Below, piece by piece: positions 5,461-8,259 of a DNA stretch of 8,259 nucleotides. Origin of the DNA: an uncultured Oscillospiraceae bacterium (lineage in GTDB: Bacteria; Bacillota; Clostridia; Oscillospirales; Ruminococcaceae); assembly GCA_900547015.1 (NCBI GenBank), contig URFD01000074.1:1-8259 (forward strand). Reading direction: 5' to 3'. The position numbers and the translations under genes were made by a program. Every line of letters begins with the position of its first letter. Within the stretch, counting starts at the first letter, position 1. The notes beneath the pieces were generated by a model that saw only the letters and a program-made list of their open reading frames with translations, ran no database searches and was not told the DNA's origin.

Positions 5461-6748
5461 ACTTTCTACTGTTTAAGCATACCGGGCAGATGCCGTCGAT
5501 ATGCGCCTGAAATTCTTCGCGACGGTGCAGCAGGCAGGAATCCAGCGCAGCGGTCGCCGACTGGCCCAAGCCGCAGGAGGAGGCAGTTGCCATGGTAAAG
5601 GACAGACGCTCCATGCGCTCAAAGTCCTTTTCGGTGGCAAGCCCGTTTGCAAATTTGTGCAGAATCATATACAGCTGGCGGTTGCCCTCACGGCACGGCA
5701 CGCACTTACCGCAGCTTTCGTGGAGGAAAAATTCCGATACCTTTTTCAGATAATCGATGATGCAGACGGTGTCATCCAGCACGACCACCGCGCCCGAGCC
5801 GATGCTCAGTCCCTGCTTCTTCAGCGAGGTGTGGTCATAGCGGGTGTCCAGCTGCTCCGGGAAACCGATTGGGCCGGACTGTCCGCCCAGATGGTAGGCT
5901 TTCAGCTCCTTGCCGTCCGGGATGCCGCCGCCAAATTCCGGGTCAAAGATGACGTCGCGCAGGGTCACACCGCCAATCGGAACCTCGAAGGTACCGCGGT
6001 GATTGACGTTGCCGGACAGACAGATGAGCTTGGTGCCGCCGGAATCCTCCACACCCAGCTCCTGAAATGCCTTGCCGCCCATGTTGAGAATCTGCGGCAC
6101 GCAGGCAAAGGATTCTACGTTGTTAACCAGAGTCGGCTTCGAGTACAGACCGACCTCTGCCAGATGCGGCGGCTTGACACGCGGACGGCCGGTCTGGGCC
6201 TCGATAGAGTTGAGCAAGCCGGAGTTCTCGCCGCAGATATAGGCGCCTGCACCCGAAACGATATGGACATTGAACTCGAAGCCCGAGCCCATGATGTCCT
6301 TGCCCAGATAGTTTGCACGCACTGCGCTGTCAATCGCTGCCTGGAACAGCTTCTGGATTTCGCGGTATTCGCCGCGGATATAGATGTATCCATCGTGGGA
6401 CTGGAACACATATCCCGCAATCGCCATGCCCTCGAGGATGCTCAGCGGGTCTTTTTCCAGCAGAACCTTGTCCTTGAAGGTGCCGGGCTCGCCCTCGTCG
6501 GCGTTGCAGACGATGTACTTCGGGGTGCCCTCAATCTCATAAAGCTGCTTCCATTTCTTTCCAGCCGGATAGGAAGCGCCGCCGCGTCCGAGGAGCTTGG
6601 CATCGATGACCTCATGGATGATTTCCATTGGGTCCATATTCATCGCTTTTTTCAAAGCGGAAAAGCCGCCGTGGGCAATATAATCCGCCACCGAATCCGG
6701 GCGAATCTTGCCGCAGCGGGCTGTTAAAAGCTGCATGGTTTTCGACAT
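5438..6748 (-). CDS. hydB: NuoF-like NADH-binding flavoprotein subunit of the hydrogenase (HydB/HndC type)
   Basis: This subunit oxidises NADH at FMN and passes electrons through a [4Fe-4S] cluster to the catalytic subunit. The 436 residues cover only the NuoF core. They include an FMN/NADH glycine-rich loop GRGGASYPAGKKW (about 54-66), NADEGEPGTFKD (82-93), YIYIRGEY, GAGAYICGENSGLLNS (about 166-181), and the cluster motif SCGKCVPCR (Cys346, 349, 352) with Cys392. It lacks both the N-terminal thioredoxin-like [2Fe-2S] domain and the C-terminal two-[4Fe-4S] domain of Thermotoga HydB or HndC, ending shortly after CPVC. ATG 6748 is preferred because AAAGGA (6759-6764) is ten bases upstream; an in-frame ATG at 6754 is only four bases from it. 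The 3' end overlaps the hydrogenase gene. Confidence 0.92.
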   Translation of the reverse strand: MSKTMQLLTARCGKIRPDSVADYIAHGGFSALKKAMNMDPMEIIHEVIDAKLLGRGGASYPAGKKWKQLYEIEGTPKYIVCNADEGEPGTFKDKVLLEKDPLSILEGMAIAGYVFQSHDGYIYIRGEYREIQKLFQAAIDSAVRANYLGKDIMGSGFEFNVHIVSGAGAYICGENSGLLNSIEAQTGRPRVKPPHLAEVGLYSKPTLVNNVESFACVPQILNMGGKAFQELGVEDSGGTKLICLSGNVNHRGTFEVPIGGVTLRDVIFDPEFGGGIPDGKELKAYHLGGQSGPIGFPEQLDTRYDHTSLKKQGLSIGSGAVVVLDDTVCIIDYLKKVSEFFLHESCGKCVPCREGNRQLYMILHKFANGLATEKDFERMERLSFTMATASSCGLGQSATAALDSCLLHRREEFQAHIDGICPVCLNSRKYGDQYAY

Positions 6749-6758
6749 AAACATGACA

Positions 6759-6764
6759 TCCTTT
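6759..6764 (-). promoter_or_regulatory. ribosome binding site deciding the NuoF-like start
   Basis: AAAGGA, read leftward, matches the 5' part of AAGGAGG. From it, the ATG at 6754 is four bases away, which is too close, while the ATG at 6748 is ten bases away and fits better. The difference is two codons. Confidence 0.5.
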
Positions 6765-6777
6765 CGTCAGCGCCCGC

Positions 6778-7263
6778 TTACTGGGCGTTCTCTCTGAGTT
6801 CGTTGAGGATCTTGCGGATGCGGTCCTCGTTGAGATTGCCGTACACCTTGTCGCCAATCTTGATGACCGGTCCGATATTGCACGCACCGACGCATGGCAT
6901 ATATTGCAGGCTGAACAGCCCGTCCGGGGTGGTCTCGCCAAAATTGATGCCCAGCTCCTTGCGCAGGAATTTTGCCATCACATGAGATTTGGACACATAG
7001 CAGGGTGCGTTGTTGCACACCTCGATGATGTAGCGTCCGCGCGGCTTGGTTTCCAGCATCGCATAAAAGGTCAGGATGTCATAGAGCTTGACCAGCGGGA
7101 TGTCCAGCTTTTCTGCCACGACCCGCGCGCTGGCTTCGTTGATATAGTTTCTTCTGCACTCTCTCTGAATTTCGATCAGAATGGACAGGAGGTGTTCCTT
7201 GTCGCCTCCACATTCCTCGATGATCTCCAGAACCCGTTCTCTGCTCAGAGTTTCTGTTGCCAT
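6778..7263 (-). CDS. hydC: NuoE-like [2Fe-2S] subunit of the hydrogenase (HydC/HndA type)
   Basis: This 161-residue thioredoxin-fold electron-transfer subunit is the first gene of the hydrogenase operon and normally docks on the NuoF-like subunit. An N-terminal helical region (about 1-70) carries the family pattern IPLVKLYDILTFYAMLETKP. The [2Fe-2S] ligands are Cys83 and Cys88 (VCNNAPCYV), then Cys124 and Cys128 (MPCVGACNIGP), giving the C-x4-C and C-x3-C pattern of NuoE. Length is normal and no residue is missing. The ATG at 7261-7263 has GGAGG (7273-7277) nine bases upstream. The NuoF-like gene begins 29 bases after its stop (23 if ATG 6754 is used), so the three genes form one unit driven from the promoter at 7426-7454. 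Confidence 0.95.
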   Translation of the reverse strand: MATETLSRERVLEIIEECGGDKEHLLSILIEIQRECRRNYINEASARVVAEKLDIPLVKLYDILTFYAMLETKPRGRYIIEVCNNAPCYVSKSHVMAKFLRKELGINFGETTPDGLFSLQYMPCVGACNIGPVIKIGDKVYGNLNEDRIRKILNELRENAQ

Positions 7264-7419
7264 CTTTCAATTCCTCCCTCAACTTTTCCGTTCAGGTTCC
7301 ATATTTGCCCTCATTTTTTTATTAAGAACATAGGATTCCTGAAGCATTGTTGTCCCCTAAAACAATCGTTTGTGATGTTCTCGTGAAGCAGGTACAAAAA
7401 GCCCCTGTTTACTACCTTT
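7264..7419 (-). other. structured 5' leader of the hydrogenase operon
   Basis: About 156 bases separate the predicted transcription start from the first gene. Two nested stems can form: AGAACAT/ATGTTCT (7325-7331 with 7375-7381, plus a G-U pair) enclosing ATTGTT/AACAAT (7346-7351 with 7361-7366). No known riboswitch class is recognised, and no leader peptide with a ribosome binding site is evident. Confidence 0.35.
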
Positions 7420-7425
7420 ACGCAA

Positions 7426-7454
7426 ATTATACGGATTCTGTTTTCCTGCGTCAA
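7426..7454 (-). promoter_or_regulatory. sigma-A promoter of the hydrogenase operon
   Basis: Read leftward, TTGACG (7449-7454, five of six consensus bases), exactly 17 bases, and a perfect TATAAT (7426-7431) make the best promoter in the window. Predicted transcription starts near 7419. The Rex-like operator directly abuts the -35. Confidence 0.85.
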
Positions 7455-7472
7455 GTGTTATTTTTTTAACAA
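7455..7472. promoter_or_regulatory. Rex operator (redox-responsive repressor site)
   Basis: GTGTTATTTTTTTAACAA matches 12 of the 14 defined positions of the clostridial Rex consensus TTGTTAANNNNTTAACAA. It sits immediately upstream of the -35 of the hydrogenase promoter. Rex releases DNA when NADH/NAD+ is high, so an NADH-oxidising hydrogenase is a logical target. The rex gene is not in this window. Confidence 0.7.
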
Positions 7473-7655
7473 AATTGCGATTCCGACAAGGTCTGTGAAA
7501 ACTTTATCGAATCCATCTCCCTGTTGTTCAGCAGATAGACTGTTTTTTTGTCGGATTTACTAAAGCTGTTTGGACTGCCTCTGTCATTCTGACAGGAAAA
7601 AATTTTCCTTTTGTACAAATTTCTTCCCTCGTCTCCTCTTTGCCTCCCAAACGCA
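7473..7655. other. non-coding stretch between the hydrogenase promoter and the XRE-cupin terminator
   Basis: Together with the leader, promoter, Rex site and hairpin described separately, this completes the 468-base gap 7264-7731. I find no gene here. It holds two adjacent inverted repeats: CTGTCA/TGACAG (7581-7586 with 7590-7595) and AGGAAAA/TTTTCCT (7594-7600 with 7603-7609). Their function is unknown. Confidence 0.5.
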
Positions 7656-7700
7656 AACAGCAGCCCCGAAAGGGCCTCGTGGGCTTTCGGGGCTGCTGTT
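7656..7700 (-). terminator. long hairpin, probable terminator of the XRE-cupin gene
   Basis: A perfect 17-bp stem (7656-7672 with 7684-7700, core CAGCAGCCCCGAAAG) encloses an 11-base loop and begins about 31 bases after the TAA of the XRE-cupin gene. The leftward T-tract is poor (TTTGCGTTT), so termination may be inefficient. There is no T-tract on the other side. Confidence 0.6.
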
Positions 7701-7731
7701 CCAAAACAAGGGGAATCCGGAGGGGTTCCGG

Positions 7732-8259
7732 TTATTTTTCTGTTTTCATCGGGTTCGGGGTGATGATTTCCAAGAAGCGAACCACCTTCGAGGTCTTGTT
7801 CTTCCAGTTGTGGCGGATGGTCGAGCTGTACTGGATGCTGTCGCCCGGGTACAGGGTGTAGTGCTGATCGTCCAGCTCCAGAGAGAGGATGCCCTCCAGA
7901 ACAAAGATAAACTCCTCGCCCTCATGCTTATAGGCTACCGGCTCGGTATCCGGCTCCTCGCTGCATGGCAGCAGGTAGAACAGTCGGGGAAGCATCTGGA
8001 AATTGTCCACATCTTTGCTCAGGATATACTGGATAATTTCCCGGGAAACCTGTGTCATCGGCATATCGTAGCTGTGGATAACCGGGTCGCTGCCATTCTT
8101 GGCTTCGCTTTCAAAGAAATCCGAAAGCTCCACGCCGAGCACCTTAGCAACATTTGCCAGAGAATCGATGGCGATGGTCGTCATGCCACGCTCGAGCTGG
8201 GAGAGAAAACCAATTGAAAGACCGGTCTGTTCGGACAGCATCTTGAGCGTATATTTTCT
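7732..8259 (-). CDS. XRE-family regulator with C-terminal cupin domain (5' end outside the window)
   Basis: This is a cytoplasmic DNA-binding regulator of the HTH-cupin type (PuuR-like architecture), in which a small-molecule-binding cupin controls a helix-turn-helix. Of the gene, 175 residues are visible. The HTH occupies about residues 5-45 (KMLSEQTGLSIGFLSQLERG, then IDSLANVAKVLGVELSDFF). The cupin occupies about 90-165, with first motif KHEGEEFIFVLEG, then YPGDSIQYSSTIRHNW carrying the second conserved His. The frame stays open from the ATG at 8241 to the window edge with HTH-like residues RKYTLK, so that ATG is internal and the true start lies to the right. Family members commonly sense polyamines, amino acids or sugars; the ligand here is not readable. 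It ends before the hairpin at 7656-7700 and faces the same way as the hydrogenase operon, which has its own promoter. Confidence 0.93.
   Translation of the reverse strand, partial: RKYTLKMLSEQTGLSIGFLSQLERGMTTIAIDSLANVAKVLGVELSDFFESEAKNGSDPVIHSYDMPMTQVSREIIQYILSKDVDNFQMLPRLFYLLPCSEEPDTEPVAYKHEGEEFIFVLEGILSLELDDQHYTLYPGDSIQYSSTIRHNWKNKTSKVVRFLEIITPNPMKTEK

Noticed and set aside
3712..5598. Long open frame on the rightward strand opposite the hydrogenase genes
   Set aside because: It mirrors the high-GC third positions of the hydrogenase and NuoF-like genes, has no ribosome binding site, and its translation resembles no family.
5501..6727. 408-codon rightward frame opposite the NuoF-like gene
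   Set aside because: Antisense shadow of a gene with intact FMN, NADH and Fe-S motifs; no start signals.
7346..7366. Second Rex site (TTGTT and AACAA arms) in the hydrogenase leader
   Set aside because: The arms are nine bases apart instead of eight and the inner AA/TT bases do not match; kept only as a possible RNA stem.

Overview
The window looks like a piece of chromosome from an anaerobic, fermentative Firmicute of the class Clostridia, possibly an Oscillospirales-type gut organism. The reasons are strong AGGAGG-type ribosome binding sites, sigma-A promoters with 17-base spacers, moderately high GC with a strong bias in third codon positions, an O2-sensitive [FeFe]-hydrogenase, and a clostridial-style Rex operator. 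The order and species are inference; only the gene content is seen.

Layout, left to right. Positions 1-214 are non-coding apart from a possible 3' tail of a rightward gene (2-43), and hold the terminator of the first operon (168-206). Positions 215-1756 are a leftward two-gene membrane operon: an NfeD-family protein followed by an SPFH/stomatin-like protein, with its own promoter and an unusual terminator-like hairpin in the leader. Positions 1886-2587 encode a leftward aspartate/glutamate-racemase-family enzyme, divergent from a rightward LysR-type regulator (2704-3645). The two promoters lie on top of each other in opposite orientation, beside a palindromic candidate operator. A bidirectional terminator (3655-3687) separates the LysR gene from the next operon.

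Positions 3709-7472 are a leftward three-gene hydrogenase operon: a NuoE-like [2Fe-2S] subunit, a NuoF-like FMN/NADH subunit and the [FeFe]-hydrogenase catalytic subunit. A consensus sigma-A promoter (7426-7454) directly abuts a near-consensus Rex site (7455-7472). The expected role is disposal of NADH electrons (alone or with reduced ferredoxin) as H2, with transcription responding to the NADH/NAD+ ratio through Rex, which is encoded elsewhere. Both large subunits are compact and lack the extra Fe-S domains of the classic bifurcating HydABC complex. Two residue substitutions, one at the H-cluster and one in the nucleotide-binding loop, deserve attention. Positions 7732-8259 hold the larger part of a leftward XRE-cupin regulator whose N-terminus lies beyond the right edge.

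I see no CRISPR array, mobile element, RNA gene or clearly new system. The interest is in regulatory architecture and hydrogenase variants.
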